Shown here: in pieces, positions 49,601-58,623 of the stretch
How the letters are laid out: the number at the start of each line of letters is the position of its first letter
Position numbering within the stretch: the stretch's first letter is position 1
IMG/VR virus record: IMGVR_UViG_3300008113_000015
Location: 62,001 to 126,000 of that record
Length of the DNA stretch: 64,000 nt
DNA from: a virus
Strand: one strand, 5' to 3'
Made by a program: the position numbers and the translations under genes
The notes under the pieces: generated by a model
Databases searched by the model: none
Told to the model about the DNA's origin: nothing
What the model saw: only the letters and a program-made list of their open reading frames with translations

Positions 49601-50175
49601 GTTATACCCACACCACCGCCAAATACACCACTGCCTGTGGCTACGTTTGAACTAACTGTAGTGCTAGTAATAGACAAATCACCGTTGGCATTGATATTGC
49701 CAGATACACCAACTCCACCGTTGAGCACCAAAACTCCAGTGGTGTTACTGGTGCTAGCAGCGTTTGAATTTATGGTTATTTTTTGTGAACCTGCCACTGT
49801 CACTGACATAGAAGTAGCGTTTGCCCAATACAATCCTGTGTTGTTGGCCGCAAGGCTATAAACGCCGGGTGCTCCTACTGTGCCTGCTGGAAAAGCAGTG
49901 GTTTGTAAATTTAGGGTGTTAAGTGCTCCAGCACGAAAAGTAACAGTGATATTGTTTGTTGCTGATGCAGGAGGTGCTGTAAACAGTAACACAGTGCCTT
50001 CTGCATCGTAATCAATGCCAGGGCGTTGCGCAGTACTACCAATCAGCACATCCAAATCGCTGGCTGATGCCACACTGCGATTTAACGCAAATTGCAAAGT
50101 AATACCATCCCCACTGAAATATTGGGTACTGGTATTCAGCAGCGGTGTATTTGGATTTAGGCCGATATAGCTCAT
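46480..50175 (-). CDS. Repeat tail-fibre protein with frameshifted C-terminus (1231 aa as read)
   Basis: N-terminus MSYIGLNPNTPLLNTSTQYF, a fibre attachment-type segment (FSGDGITLQFALNRSVASAS; RPGIDYDAEGTVLLF), then dozens of short repeats of the type TGNVTGGNITTAGLI that should form a rigid beta-structure. The C-terminal region FAKATTAQYADLAENYSAD onward aligns with the end of the 958-aa fibre (58624). After EFGG, however, the reading leaves the conserved frame and continues as an unrelated basic 48-aa tail (DGTSSCQGHWHSAQR...). The conserved end is present in another frame to 46458. Either a damaged gene or a frameshifting signal. Confidence 0.8.
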   Translation of the reverse strand: MSYIGLNPNTPLLNTSTQYFSGDGITLQFALNRSVASASDLDVLIGSTAQRPGIDYDAEGTVLLFTAPPASATNNITVTFRAGALNTLNLQTTAFPAGTVGAPGVYSLAANNTGLYWANATSMSVTVAGSQKITINSNAASTSNTTGVLVLNGGVGVSGNINANGDLSITSTTVSSNVATGSGVFGGGVGITGNLNVGQNITCVGDFVVNGTFTTTGTDSLDVTDPFIFLANANPGDTYDSGFVTEYNDGVTRYSGLFRDITDGRWKLFGNLTAKPTTVVDTGNASFVLEDFVTGTVSASGNVDAAYFVGNGSALTGISTDTTQILNANSKVIIASPNGSIVQNVNGITIATISSTGVAITGLATTTGNLSAAGNVLGANVQTGGLITATGNITSAANVTGGNIISTGLITAGGAITGTAISGTTLSGSGNVTGSNINTGGLVSATGNINGGNVNTAIVSATGAVIATGNVTGSNINTGGLVSATGNINGGNVNAAILSATGNITATGNISGNFILGNGSLLSGLSTTQLTNGTSNVRVIANSDVTVQVGGTANVLVAATDGVYVTGIASATGNVTGGNITTAGLITATGNVTGGNLTTGGRITATANIVSAANITGGNITTAGLITATGNIQGGNIVTGGLITAVGAVNAASLALTGAITGATTISASGNVTGGNLLTTGLISVGGSVSTTGNVTGGNIVTAGLVTATGNITSTANVAGGNLVAVAAVIGASVSASGNITANNAAFTNIVTAATAAADTNTTQVATTAYVVGQASSVAPTNIGSAAIGTSLRYARADHTHTGVGNFAVSGTGITTSAGTGNITVTLSSNTANSASTVVLRDSAGNFAANTITATLSGAATSATTAATVTNAAQANITSVGTLTSLAVTGNITSGNLQGTSIVGTLTTAAQTNITSVGTLGSLAVTGNITSGNLSGTSIVGTLTTASQTNITSVGTLGSLAVTGNTTSGNFIGTLNGSGANVTSISATNISSGTLAQARLANASLTVNGTAIALGGSGTITATATNALTLGTYLTGTSYNGSSAVTAAVDATSANTASKVVARDASGNFSAGTITATLSGAATSATTAGTVTTAAQGNITSVGTLTALTVSGAITVNSGAAATAIVNGASTGVGNIGSTTTTFNTVFAKATTAQYADLAENYSADAEYEPGTVVEFGGIDGTSSCQGHWHSAQRTNDGVSRQRSCHGLHNTHTGQCNWKSVGRFQRRVRHN
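48698..48879. repeat. 65-bp direct repeat in fibre gene
   Basis: Copies at 48698-48762 and 48815-48879 differ at one base and are 117 nt (39 codons) apart, so a crossover between them deletes or duplicates 39 residues in frame. Confidence 0.9.
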
Positions 50176-50507
50176 TATGTGATTTCCAAAATGCTAAGAA
50201 TTGCGTCTACAGAGCTGGCCGCACTGCTTTGCACATAAATTTTATCGCCTGTGACCATCACAAGCTTTTGATCGCCACCAACTGCTACAAGGCTGGCGCC
50301 TGAAGAAATTGGAGCATTGGCAGTAACAAAGACATTTGATGCTCCGTCATTCAGCCAAACATTGGCAGTTATTGCACTTCCTGTTTTATTTGTCACAGTC
50401 ATGCCAACCACTACCGTTGTGGTGTTAGCAGCCACAGTGTAACTTCCAACCTGAGTGGCTGTTGTTCCTACGTTTGTGCTCAGTTTTCTTGTAAAAGTAT
50501 TTGCCAT
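50175..50507 (-). CDS. Small beta-rich virion protein
   Basis: A 110-aa protein MANTFTRKLSTNVGTTATQVG..., with alternating strands (YTVAANTTTVVVGMTVTNKTG; ANVWLNDGASNVFVTAN) and few charges, like small head- or fibre-decoration proteins of related phages. AGGA precedes ATG 50507, 6 nt after the giant fibre gene. The stop overlaps the downstream fibre start (ATGA-type overlap). Role inferred. Confidence 0.7.
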   Translation of the reverse strand: MANTFTRKLSTNVGTTATQVGSYTVAANTTTVVVGMTVTNKTGSAITANVWLNDGASNVFVTANAPISSGASLVAVGGDQKLVMVTGDKIYVQSSAASSVDAILSILEIT

Positions 50508-50513
50508 TTCGTT

Positions 50514-53500
50514 TTATCCTAAAGCTATCGACAGTGCTACCGCATCATCTACTGTTGCTACTGGTTGTCCGTTGATATTTATGACCCCAGAAACTGCCAC
50601 GTTACCGCCAACAATGTTTCCAGTGGCTGAAATTCGTCCGCCTGTGTTGATGTTGCCACCAGTGATGTTGCCTGTGGCTGTTACCAAACCAACTGTGGTT
50701 ACATTTCCTGCAACAACGTTTCCAGTTGCGCTGACAGTGACTCCTTGCACCAGAGCCAGGCCAATTACATTACCACCAGTTATGTTACCAGTAACTGATA
50801 CTAGGCCAGCTGTTAACAGATTGCCACCAGTTATGTTACCTGTTACCTGAGCAGTTGTAGCTGTCAGTGTTACAATGTTTCCACTGCCAGTGATGCTGAT
50901 ATTTCCGCCAATGATGTTGCCAGTGGCAGAAATATTTCCGCCTACTAGGCTTGCCGCAGTTACTGAACCATCAACGCCAAGGTTGCCTAACACGTTGCCA
51001 GTTAGACTCAGTGTACTACTGATCAAGTTTCCGCCAGTAATGTTACCAGTGGCCGATATTAAACCGCCTGTTCGCAGGTTACCACCAGTGACGTTGCCGC
51101 CCGCAGTAACTTGTCCGTTGGTAATAAAGTTTGCACCCAACACATTACCTGTGGCTGAAACATAACCTGTAGCATCTGTATTACGAATAGTTAAGTCGAG
51201 ACCAGTAATGTTGCCACTAGCTGATATGTCACCACCGGTGAACAAGTTTCCGCCTGTGACTGTACCAGATGCACTGATTAGTCCACTAGTAATTAAATTG
51301 CCGCCAGCAATGTTGCCTGAACTAGTAACAATATTGCCTGCGGCTGTAATTGCGCCGTCTGCGGTGATATTGCCACCGTTGGCTGTGCTGATTGGACCGC
51401 CTACTGTGAATACATTTCCAACTTTGTTAAAGACCAGTCCTGCTGATCCCAGAGCCGACCCGTTGTCATTGTAAATGATCTGAGTGTTAGAAGATCCAGA
51501 CAGTATCAGAGTTCCAATTAGGTTGCCACCAGTGATGTTGCCTGTGGCTGATATCAATCCGCCTGTTCTCAAGTTTCCACCAGTGATGTTGCCTGTGGCC
51601 GTGATCAATCCGCTGGTGCCTATGTTAGCACCTGTCACGTTTGACAAACTTGTAACGTTACCTGTGGCAGTTACATACCCGTTTGTAATCACATTGGCGC
51701 CAAGCAAGTTGCCCGCTGCACTCATGTATCCCAGAGATATCAAGTTGCCAGATGTGAAATCTGCAATCACTGCTGAATTGCCAGTGACACTAAATCCACC
51801 ATTAACTGTAACATTGCCAGTGGCACTGAGATTGTTGGTGTTGACAAAATTAACTGCTACAATATTACCGTTGCCGTAGATTTCTCCAGTAGCAAAAAAT
51901 CCACCACTCAATGACACGTTACCAGCTGCAACGTTGCCTAAGGTTGTAATATTACCCACCGCAGAAACATGCCCAGTGGTGTTAAGATTTGCGCCAATGA
52001 TATTACCTGTAGCAGAAACTAGTCCACCGGTATTAACGTTTGCGCCCTGAATGTTACCTGTGGCAGTTACTAATCCACCTGTGTTGATGTTACTACCAGT
52101 GACATTACCTGAAGCTGAAACAATGCCTGTATTGACATTACCGCTGGTGACGTTGCCTGTGGCCGTAATCAATCCACTGGTGTTGATATTACCACCTGTG
52201 ACATTGCCTGTGGCTTGTACTCCGGCAGATGTGTTGACGTTGCCTGTGGCAGTTACCAACCCACCAGTAGCAACATTACCACCAGTGATATTGCCTGTGG
52301 CTTGTACTCCAGCAGATGTGTTAACATTGCCTGTAGAAGTAACTAGTCCACCAGTGATCAGATTGCCTCCAATTACGTTGCCTGTTATTTCAGCAATACC
52401 AGATGCACTCAAATTACCAGTTGATGTATTAGCTGTAACCGTTAGGTTAGTAAGAGTACCAACTCCTGTGGCTATCACACCAGTGAGCTGACTACCATTG
52501 CCAATAAAGAACGGTGCAGTTATGTTACCAGTGGCATTCAATGCTGTAGTAACGTTTCCACTCAAGCTCAATGTAGCTGCTTGCACTGCTCCTGTGATAA
52601 TAGCGTTACCGACTGCTACGTTGGCAGTGGTTGTGATGTTGGCAGTGGTGTTAATTGCGCTGACCACGTTGCCACTTAGGCTCAAGCCTGCGGCATTCAA
52701 ATTACCACCAGTTACGTTGCCTGTGACTGCTAGGCTGCCCAGTGTACCTACTGCTGTAATATTGGTTTGACTGGCAGTAGTCAAGGTACCAACAATGCTG
52801 ACCCCTTCTAAGTTACCGCCGGTGATATTACCAAATGCGCTTACTTGTCCCAATGTGGTGATGTTACCGCCAGTAACGTTGCCAGCAGCAGTTACACTGC
52901 CTTGAGCACTGACCAATCCTGTGGTATTGATATTCCCACCAGTTACATTACCAACTGCACTGGCAGCACCAGCTGAGTTAACTGTGCCTGCTGTGATTGT
53001 TCCTGTTACATTTAGAGCACTTACAACATTACCACTTATACTCAATCCTGTGGCATTCAAATTACCGCCGGTGATGTTGCCTGTGGCTTGAATAGTTCCT
53101 GTGGCTGTAATCAACCCGCCAGTGATCAAATTGCCACCAGTTACGTTGCCAGTGGCTTGAATGGCTCCTGTGGCTGTAATCAACCCGCCAGTGATCAAAT
53201 TGCCACCGGTGACATTGCCATTTATAGTTGCCAATCCGCTCGATACAATGTTACCGCCAGTTACGTTGCCTGTAGCGTCAACTGTGGTGCTAAACACTCC
53301 AGTGGCATTGACATTGGCTGCTGCAACGTTGCCGCTGAATGCTCCTGAGGTAGCAATTACGTTGCCACCGCTGATGTTTGCACTGCTAACAATGTTGCCT
53401 GTGGCTTGAACAAATCCACCTGTGAGTATGTTACCGCCAGTTACGTTGCCTGTTGCGCTGATTGATTGGCTAGCAGTGACTACATTGCTTTCTAATGTTC

Positions 53501-56500
53501 CAACTTTGAACGTACCAAAGCTGTTGACCGTGACTACTTCGTTGGCAATAGAAACATCTGTGGCCGCAAACATCTTAGAATTCAGATTATCATAGCCAAC
53601 AAACGCTTGTTTTTCTGCTCCAGAGAAATACCAAAGATCAATACCTCGATCTTTGCCATCGTTGGTTACCAAAGGCGTTCCATTGGGACCACGACCCATT
53701 TCAATAATTGGATCTTCGACTGCCAGGGTGCTGACGTTCACATAGCTTATATTGCCGTTTACTGCAAGATCTCCACCAATGACAACATTACCTGTTGTTG
53801 TGATTGTGGCTGCACTCACTGAGCTTGCTGTACTAATTGCGCCAGTTGCATTGACCAGTCCTGTGAGATTGATATTGCCTGCATCCACATTGCCTGTGAC
53901 ACTCAAAGACGGTAGTGTTCCAATGCTGGTGGCAACTACGCCAGTAAGTTGGCTACCATTACCAAGATAGAACGGAGCAGTTACATTTCCAGTGACATTC
54001 AACGGACTAATAACGTTTCCGCTGAGGCTTAGGCCAGTGCCAAAGTAGATTCCAGCTTGAACGTTGCCGGTTGAACTCAATGCCGCTGCGGTCACTGTGC
54101 CTGTGGCTGAAACATTTCCTGATGCAGCCAATCCAGTGGTATTGATATTACCGCCGGTGATGTTGGCTGTGGTTGTAATTGCACTAGTAGAGTTGATTGC
54201 ACTCAGTACGTTGCCACTCAAACTCAATGCACCAGTGTTGACGTTGCCACCAGTGATATTACCAGTGGCTGTGATCAAACCACTAGTGTTTAAATTGCCA
54301 CCAGTGATATTGCCAATAGTGTTTACACCGCCAGTTGAACTGAGCACGCCATCGGTGTTGATATTTCCACCACGAACGTTGCCGGTTGCAGTTACTACAC
54401 CACCAGTTGTAATGTTGGCACCATTGATATTACCAGTGGCTGTAATCAAACCACCTGTGCTGATATTTCCGCCAGTGACATTGCCAGTGACGTTTAAGCT
54501 TCCTAGGGTGCCAACCGCGGTAATATTGGTTTGGCTTGCAGTGGTCAACGTACCAGTAACAAATGTACCTGTTACGTTGCCTGTGGTCACGTTGCCAGTA
54601 AATGATCCTGTACCTGTAATGCTCAAACCTGTTGCTGCAAATGTTGCTACTCCAGATCCTGCTACACCCACCGTAACGTTACCACTTGCAGCGGCAACAA
54701 CGTTTGATGTTCCATTGACAATCGATGTTGGAGTTCCGCCGCCTGATATGCCAGTTAACAAACTACCGTTACCAATAAAGAAACTACCTGCAATATTAGC
54801 AGTAGTTGTGATGTTGGCTGCTGAAACTAACGCACTTACAACGTTGCCACTCAGACTCAAGCCTGCGGCATTCAAATTGCCTGCGGCTACATTTCCTGTT
54901 GCGCTCAATGTTACACCAGAGATCACGTTGGCACCAGTGATGTTGCCCAGCGATCCAGATGTTGTGATGTTGCCAGCAGTGATGTTGGCTGTGGTTGTGA
55001 TGTTGGCTGTGGTGTTGATTGCACTTACAACGTTGCCACTTAGACTCAATCCTGTGGCATTTAAGTTACCACCGTTGATGTTACCAGTTGCAGTAATTAA
55101 ACCAGCTGTGGTGATATTACCACCGGTAACGTTACCTGTAGCTGAAACTAAACCACCTGTATTAAAGTTGCCGCCACCAATGTTGCCAGTTGTCAATATT
55201 GGATTATTTGCAAAAGCAGCCAAATTAGCCGCCACGTTGGCGTTGCCATATGTTGCTGCCAGGCCAGTTAGCAACGAGCCATTACCAATGAAGAATCCGC
55301 CTGCAATGTTTGCAGTAGTTGTGATATTGGCTGCTGATACCAAAGCTGATACAACGTTGCCACTTAAACTCAATCCTGCGGCATTTAGGTTACCACCTGT
55401 GACGTTACCTGTAACACCCAATGATGTTAATGTGCCAACACTGGTGATATTAGGTTGTGCGGCTGTACTCAATGTGCCAGCAATACCGGTTGCGCTAATG
55501 TTACCGCCTGCAATGTTACCAGTTACTGCTAATGAGCCTAGTGTACCAACACTGGTAATATTGGTCTGAGCGGCTGTTGCCAAAGTACCAACAATATTGG
55601 TACCACTTAGGTTGCCACCAACAATGTTGCCTGTGGCCGAAATTAACCCTGCGGTATTGATGTTACCACCAACCACGTTGCCGCTGGCGCTAACTGTTGC
55701 TGCTTGAACCAAAGTTGTAGCTGCAATGTTGCCAGCACTGATGTTACCAACAGTGTTGACGTTGCCACCAACCACGTTGCCTTGAGCACTCACAATACCC
55801 AATACTGCCAGTGTGTTGGCATCTTTGTTGTAGGTCAATCCGCCAACAGCATCTACGTTGCCGTTGGTGTTGAACAATACTTGTGTGTTAGCACCAGGAA
55901 CAACAATGTTACCTGTGATGTTGCCAGCAAAGTTACCCACAAAGAACGCATCTGTTACAATGTTTCCAATTGCACTTACAATACCTTGTGTGGTTAAGTT
56001 ACCGCCGGCTACGTTGCCTACAGCAGTAACGCTGGCTGGAGAAAACGCACCAGTTAGACTCAAGTTACCACCAGCAATGTTTGCTGTTGTAGTGATGTTG
56101 CCTGTGGCACTTACAACACCTGTGTTAACATTGCCACCAGTGATATTTGCAGTGGTTGTAATTGCACTTGTGGTGTTGATTGCACTCACAACGTTACCAC
56201 TTAGACTCAATCCTGTGGCGTTTAAATTACCGCCAGTGACGTTACCGGTAGCTGTAATCTGCCCTGCTGTGCGTAGATTACCGCCATCTATGTTGCCAGT
56301 GACCGAAACATTGCCCACGGTCAATAGATTGTCATCGGTACGGTAGGTAAGATTCACATCCGCCCGTGCTATCTGGGCCGTGGTACGATTCTCTACGAAT
56401 GTAGGATAGTAAATGGTTGTTAGGCCGTTTGTGTCTGTTACATCAACGGTTACAGCATTGACCCCTGTGAGTTGTGAGCCATTACCTAAAATGTAGTTGC

Positions 56501-57887
56501 CTGAAATGTTAGCAGTAGTTGTAATATTAGCTGCTGAAACTAACGCACTCACAACGTTGCCACTCAAGCTCAAGCCTGCGGCATTTACGTTACCGCCAGT
56601 GATATTGGCTGTGGTTGTGATTGCACTTGTAGTATTGATTGCACTCACAACATTACCACTTAGACTCAACCCTGCGGCATTTACGTTACCGCCAGTGATA
56701 TTACCAATTACTGATACCGTTGATCCGTTGTATGTTCCAGTAATATTAACATTGCCACCAGCAATATTTCCACTTGCTAGCACATAATTAACGTGAAGGT
56801 CTCCAGCGGTTACCAAATTGCCACCGCTGATGTTGCCAGTTGTGATGATGTTAGCTGTATCTGTACCAGAAGCTAGGTAGTTTGCTACATCAGCATTGCC
56901 ATAGCTTGAAGCAACGCCTGTTAGGAAAGCACCGTTACCTAAAATGTAATTACCGCTGACGTTGGCACCACTGAGAATGTTACCTGAAGCACTGATTACG
57001 CCTGTTACATATTCACCTGTTGCGGCAAATGTAGCAACACTGGTACCAGCCGCACCCACAGTAACGTTGCCCGAAGCGGCTGCTACCACATTGGATGTGC
57101 CGGTTGTGACATTGCCTTGTAGTGCTACCAAGTTGCCCGTGTATGTGGGCAAGTATGCAGCCACGTTAGCATTTGAATAGTTACCTGCTGGCAAGTTCGT
57201 CAGCTGACTACCATCACCAAGAATAAATGCACCAGTTACGTTGCCACTTGCACTTACATTGGCAGCAGTAATTGCGCCAGAATATGTGGGCAAATAAGCC
57301 GCTACGTTGGCATTGCTGTAGTTTGCTGAGATACCAGTTAGTTGGCTACCATTACCAAGGAAAAATCCTGCTGTGACGTTGCCTGTGGTTAATATAGGAT
57401 TTGAACCAAATGCTGCCAAATTGGCTGCTACGTTGGCGTTACCATATGCAGTGATTGTGCCAGAACCAGACAACACAGTCTGTTGTCCTGACTCATTGGT
57501 CATTATGATTGAAGTTGCGTTGGCGCTGATTGAAGCATTGCCAAGGAAGATAGTACCATTGGCTAGGAACAAGTCATTGAACGCATTGGTTGCACTACCA
57601 ATGTTTTTTAATACGTTGCCAGCAGGCAATAAGTTGCCTGAAATTGTTAAATCTGTGCTGGAGAATACTGCTACGTTTCCTACACCTGCAACTTGAACTG
57701 TTACATTGGCTCCTGATCCACTGATGCTGACATTAGATGATCCATTAGTAATTGCCGCGCCACCGGATGCTACGATACCAGTAAGTGCAGCACCGTTACC
57801 AACAAAGTATGTGGCCAAAACATTTCCAGCCGATTGGATATTACCCGATGCGCTTATGCCTGTGGTGCCGTCTAGTTGAATTGCCAT
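50514..57887 (-). CDS. Giant repeat tail-fibre protein (2457 aa)
   Basis: One open frame of 2457 codons. N-terminus MAIQLDGTTGISASGNIQSA, then repeats such as SATGNVTGGNINTGGLV, SLSGNVVSAINTTSAITTT and FIGNGSLLTGI, about 17 residues per unit. Interspersed are nonrepetitive segments, for example VEDPIIEMGRGPNGTPLVT with FVGYDNLNSKMFAA near residue 1410, like the ‘EDPIIxLG’ modules of other fibre proteins. The protein should form a long fibrous adhesin. A CATAAATA element lies 21 nt before ATG 57887, with AAGGA between. It has no obvious chaperone-like end; the 958-aa paralog does. Confidence 0.85.
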   Translation of the reverse strand: MAIQLDGTTGISASGNIQSAGNVLATYFVGNGAALTGIVASGGAAITNGSSNVSISGSGANVTVQVAGVGNVAVFSSTDLTISGNLLPAGNVLKNIGSATNAFNDLFLANGTIFLGNASISANATSIIMTNESGQQTVLSGSGTITAYGNANVAANLAAFGSNPILTTGNVTAGFFLGNGSQLTGISANYSNANVAAYLPTYSGAITAANVSASGNVTGAFILGDGSQLTNLPAGNYSNANVAAYLPTYTGNLVALQGNVTTGTSNVVAAASGNVTVGAAGTSVATFAATGEYVTGVISASGNILSGANVSGNYILGNGAFLTGVASSYGNADVANYLASGTDTANIITTGNISGGNLVTAGDLHVNYVLASGNIAGGNVNITGTYNGSTVSVIGNITGGNVNAAGLSLSGNVVSAINTTSAITTTANITGGNVNAAGLSLSGNVVSALVSAANITTTANISGNYILGNGSQLTGVNAVTVDVTDTNGLTTIYYPTFVENRTTAQIARADVNLTYRTDDNLLTVGNVSVTGNIDGGNLRTAGQITATGNVTGGNLNATGLSLSGNVVSAINTTSAITTTANITGGNVNTGVVSATGNITTTANIAGGNLSLTGAFSPASVTAVGNVAGGNLTTQGIVSAIGNIVTDAFFVGNFAGNITGNIVVPGANTQVLFNTNGNVDAVGGLTYNKDANTLAVLGIVSAQGNVVGGNVNTVGNISAGNIAATTLVQAATVSASGNVVGGNINTAGLISATGNIVGGNLSGTNIVGTLATAAQTNITSVGTLGSLAVTGNIAGGNISATGIAGTLSTAAQPNITSVGTLTSLGVTGNVTGGNLNAAGLSLSGNVVSALVSAANITTTANIAGGFFIGNGSLLTGLAATYGNANVAANLAAFANNPILTTGNIGGGNFNTGGLVSATGNVTGGNITTAGLITATGNINGGNLNATGLSLSGNVVSAINTTANITTTANITAGNITTSGSLGNITGANVISGVTLSATGNVAAGNLNAAGLSLSGNVVSALVSAANITTTANIAGSFFIGNGSLLTGISGGGTPTSIVNGTSNVVAAASGNVTVGVAGSGVATFAATGLSITGTGSFTGNVTTGNVTGTFVTGTLTTASQTNITAVGTLGSLNVTGNVTGGNISTGGLITATGNINGANITTGGVVTATGNVRGGNINTDGVLSSTGGVNTIGNITGGNLNTSGLITATGNITGGNVNTGALSLSGNVLSAINSTSAITTTANITGGNINTTGLAASGNVSATGTVTAAALSSTGNVQAGIYFGTGLSLSGNVISPLNVTGNVTAPFYLGNGSQLTGVVATSIGTLPSLSVTGNVDAGNINLTGLVNATGAISTASSVSAATITTTGNVVIGGDLAVNGNISYVNVSTLAVEDPIIEMGRGPNGTPLVTNDGKDRGIDLWYFSGAEKQAFVGYDNLNSKMFAATDVSIANEVVTVNSFGTFKVGTLESNVVTASQSISATGNVTGGNILTGGFVQATGNIVSSANISGGNVIATSGAFSGNVAAANVNATGVFSTTVDATGNVTGGNIVSSGLATINGNVTGGNLITGGLITATGAIQATGNVTGGNLITGGLITATGTIQATGNITGGNLNATGLSISGNVVSALNVTGTITAGTVNSAGAASAVGNVTGGNINTTGLVSAQGSVTAAGNVTGGNITTLGQVSAFGNITGGNLEGVSIVGTLTTASQTNITAVGTLGSLAVTGNVTGGNLNAAGLSLSGNVVSAINTTANITTTANVAVGNAIITGAVQAATLSLSGNVTTALNATGNITAPFFIGNGSQLTGVIATGVGTLTNLTVTANTSTGNLSASGIAEITGNVIGGNLITGGLVTSTGNVNTSAGVQATGNITGGNVATGGLVTATGNVNTSAGVQATGNVTGGNINTSGLITATGNVTSGNVNTGIVSASGNVTGSNINTGGLVTATGNIQGANVNTGGLVSATGNIIGANLNTTGHVSAVGNITTLGNVAAGNVSLSGGFFATGEIYGNGNIVAVNFVNTNNLSATGNVTVNGGFSVTGNSAVIADFTSGNLISLGYMSAAGNLLGANVITNGYVTATGNVTSLSNVTGANIGTSGLITATGNITGGNLRTGGLISATGNITGGNLIGTLILSGSSNTQIIYNDNGSALGSAGLVFNKVGNVFTVGGPISTANGGNITADGAITAAGNIVTSSGNIAGGNLITSGLISASGTVTGGNLFTGGDISASGNITGLDLTIRNTDATGYVSATGNVLGANFITNGQVTAGGNVTGGNLRTGGLISATGNITGGNLISSTLSLTGNVLGNLGVDGSVTAASLVGGNISATGNIIGGNISITGSGNIVTLTATTAQVTGNITGGNLLTAGLVSVTGNITGGNVIGLALVQGVTVSATGNVVAGNVTTVGLVTATGNITGGNINTGGRISATGNIVGGNVAVSGVININGQPVATVDDAVALSIALG
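53083..53220. repeat. Two tandem 69-bp units in fibre gene
   Basis: Adjacent near-identical 69-nt units (53083-53151 and 53152-53220), 23 codons each, differing at a few bases. Recombination here would change fibre length without breaking frame. Confidence 0.85.
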
Positions 57888-57908
57888 TTATTCAGTCCTT
57901 TAATCTTA

Positions 57909-57916
57909 TATTTATG
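57909..57916 (-). promoter_or_regulatory. Late-type element CATAAATA upstream of giant fibre
   Basis: Minus strand CATAAATA, 21 nt before ATG 57887, overlapping the stop of the 205-aa gene; AAGGA lies in the leader. Confidence 0.55.
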
Positions 57917-58529
57917 GTACCACATTGAATGTCGATGAGCTGGGTACAGTAATAGACAATCCGCTAGGGATTGTCAAGGGGCTTACCATCATTGCAGATA
58001 CATTGGCCTGTACTGTAATGTTAGCTGAAAGTGTACGAGGAGTTGCGATTACACCGTTGACAAACAATGATGTTTGACTCACAGTGACTACATTGCCTGT
58101 GCCAGAAATGCCAATGGTCACATTGCCGTTGGCCGTGCCAATAGACACATTGGAGGTACCGTTTACAATGGCCTGACCGTTGCCAGACCCGCCAGAAATA
58201 CCAGTTAGCAAACTACCGTTACCAACAAAATAACCAGCATAGATTGTGTCAAATCGCAAACTGTTGCTGCCAATATCATGCACATTGCTGATATTAGGTA
58301 GTATACTGGCGTTGGCTTGTATTACACCAATGCCATTGGGTTTGAGAACAATGTTGGTATTTGTAGTAGTGGTTGTGATGGTGTTGTTGGCAATTTGTAT
58401 ATTGCTACCAACCGGTCCAGCTGTATAAATTTCAGTGAAATTACTATTGACCGCTTCAAACGCATTGCGCAACGGTTCGCCAGTGCCATCGTTAGCATTT
58501 GCACCAATATCGATTATCTGTTGAGACAT
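57912..58529 (-). CDS. Short fibre/base protein, NDGTGEPLR family
   Basis: A 205-aa protein. IIDIGANANDGTGEPLRNAFE then AVNSNFTEIYT is a widespread motif in phage tail-fibre and adhesin attachment domains. The rest contains the same NGSLLTGI and GNVTIG strands as the giant fibre. It probably adapts or shortens the fibre. AAAGGA precedes ATG 58529, and a GGTAAATA element lies 22 nt upstream. Confidence 0.78.
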   Translation of the reverse strand: MSQQIIDIGANANDGTGEPLRNAFEAVNSNFTEIYTAGPVGSNIQIANNTITTTTTNTNIVLKPNGIGVIQANASILPNISNVHDIGSNSLRFDTIYAGYFVGNGSLLTGISGGSGNGQAIVNGTSNVSIGTANGNVTIGISGTGNVVTVSQTSLFVNGVIATPRTLSANITVQANVSAMMVSPLTIPSGLSITVPSSSTFNVVP

Positions 58530-58551
58530 TACAATCCAAGTCCTTTGGTTG

Positions 58552-58559
58552 TATTTACC
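58552..58559 (-). promoter_or_regulatory. Late-type element GGTAAATA upstream of 205-aa gene
   Basis: Minus strand GGTAAATA, 22 nt before ATG 58529, with AAAGGA in between. Third occurrence of the GGTAAATA form. Confidence 0.6.
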
Positions 58560-58587
58560 AAAAGGTTTAGACTGCTGTTTTGTGGAA

Positions 58588-58611
58588 AACTGCGTTAGTA
58601 ATACCGCAGTT
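58588..58611 (-). terminator. Likely terminator after the 958-aa fibre gene
   Basis: AACTGCG (58588-58594) and CGCAGTT (58605-58611) form a 7-bp stem with a 10-nt loop. On the minus strand it is followed by TTTT at 58584-58587, and lies 13 nt after the stop of the fibre gene. It separates that gene from the GGTAAATA promoter of the next one. Confidence 0.6.
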
Positions 58612-58623
58612 GGCGTTTTTTAA

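Noticed and set aside
54064-55569. A 501-codon open frame on the plus strand, and other long ones at 47066-47776, 48281-49033 and 59084-59905
   Set aside because: They are antisense readings of the GNV repeats, giving monotonous LPPVxLPV sequence with no ribosome site or promoter. Long open frames are expected from the biased codons of the repeats.
50514-57887. CRISPR-like array appearance of regular short repeats
   Set aside because: Repeat units vary, have no unique spacers of constant length, lie in a single 2457-codon frame, and no cas genes are present.
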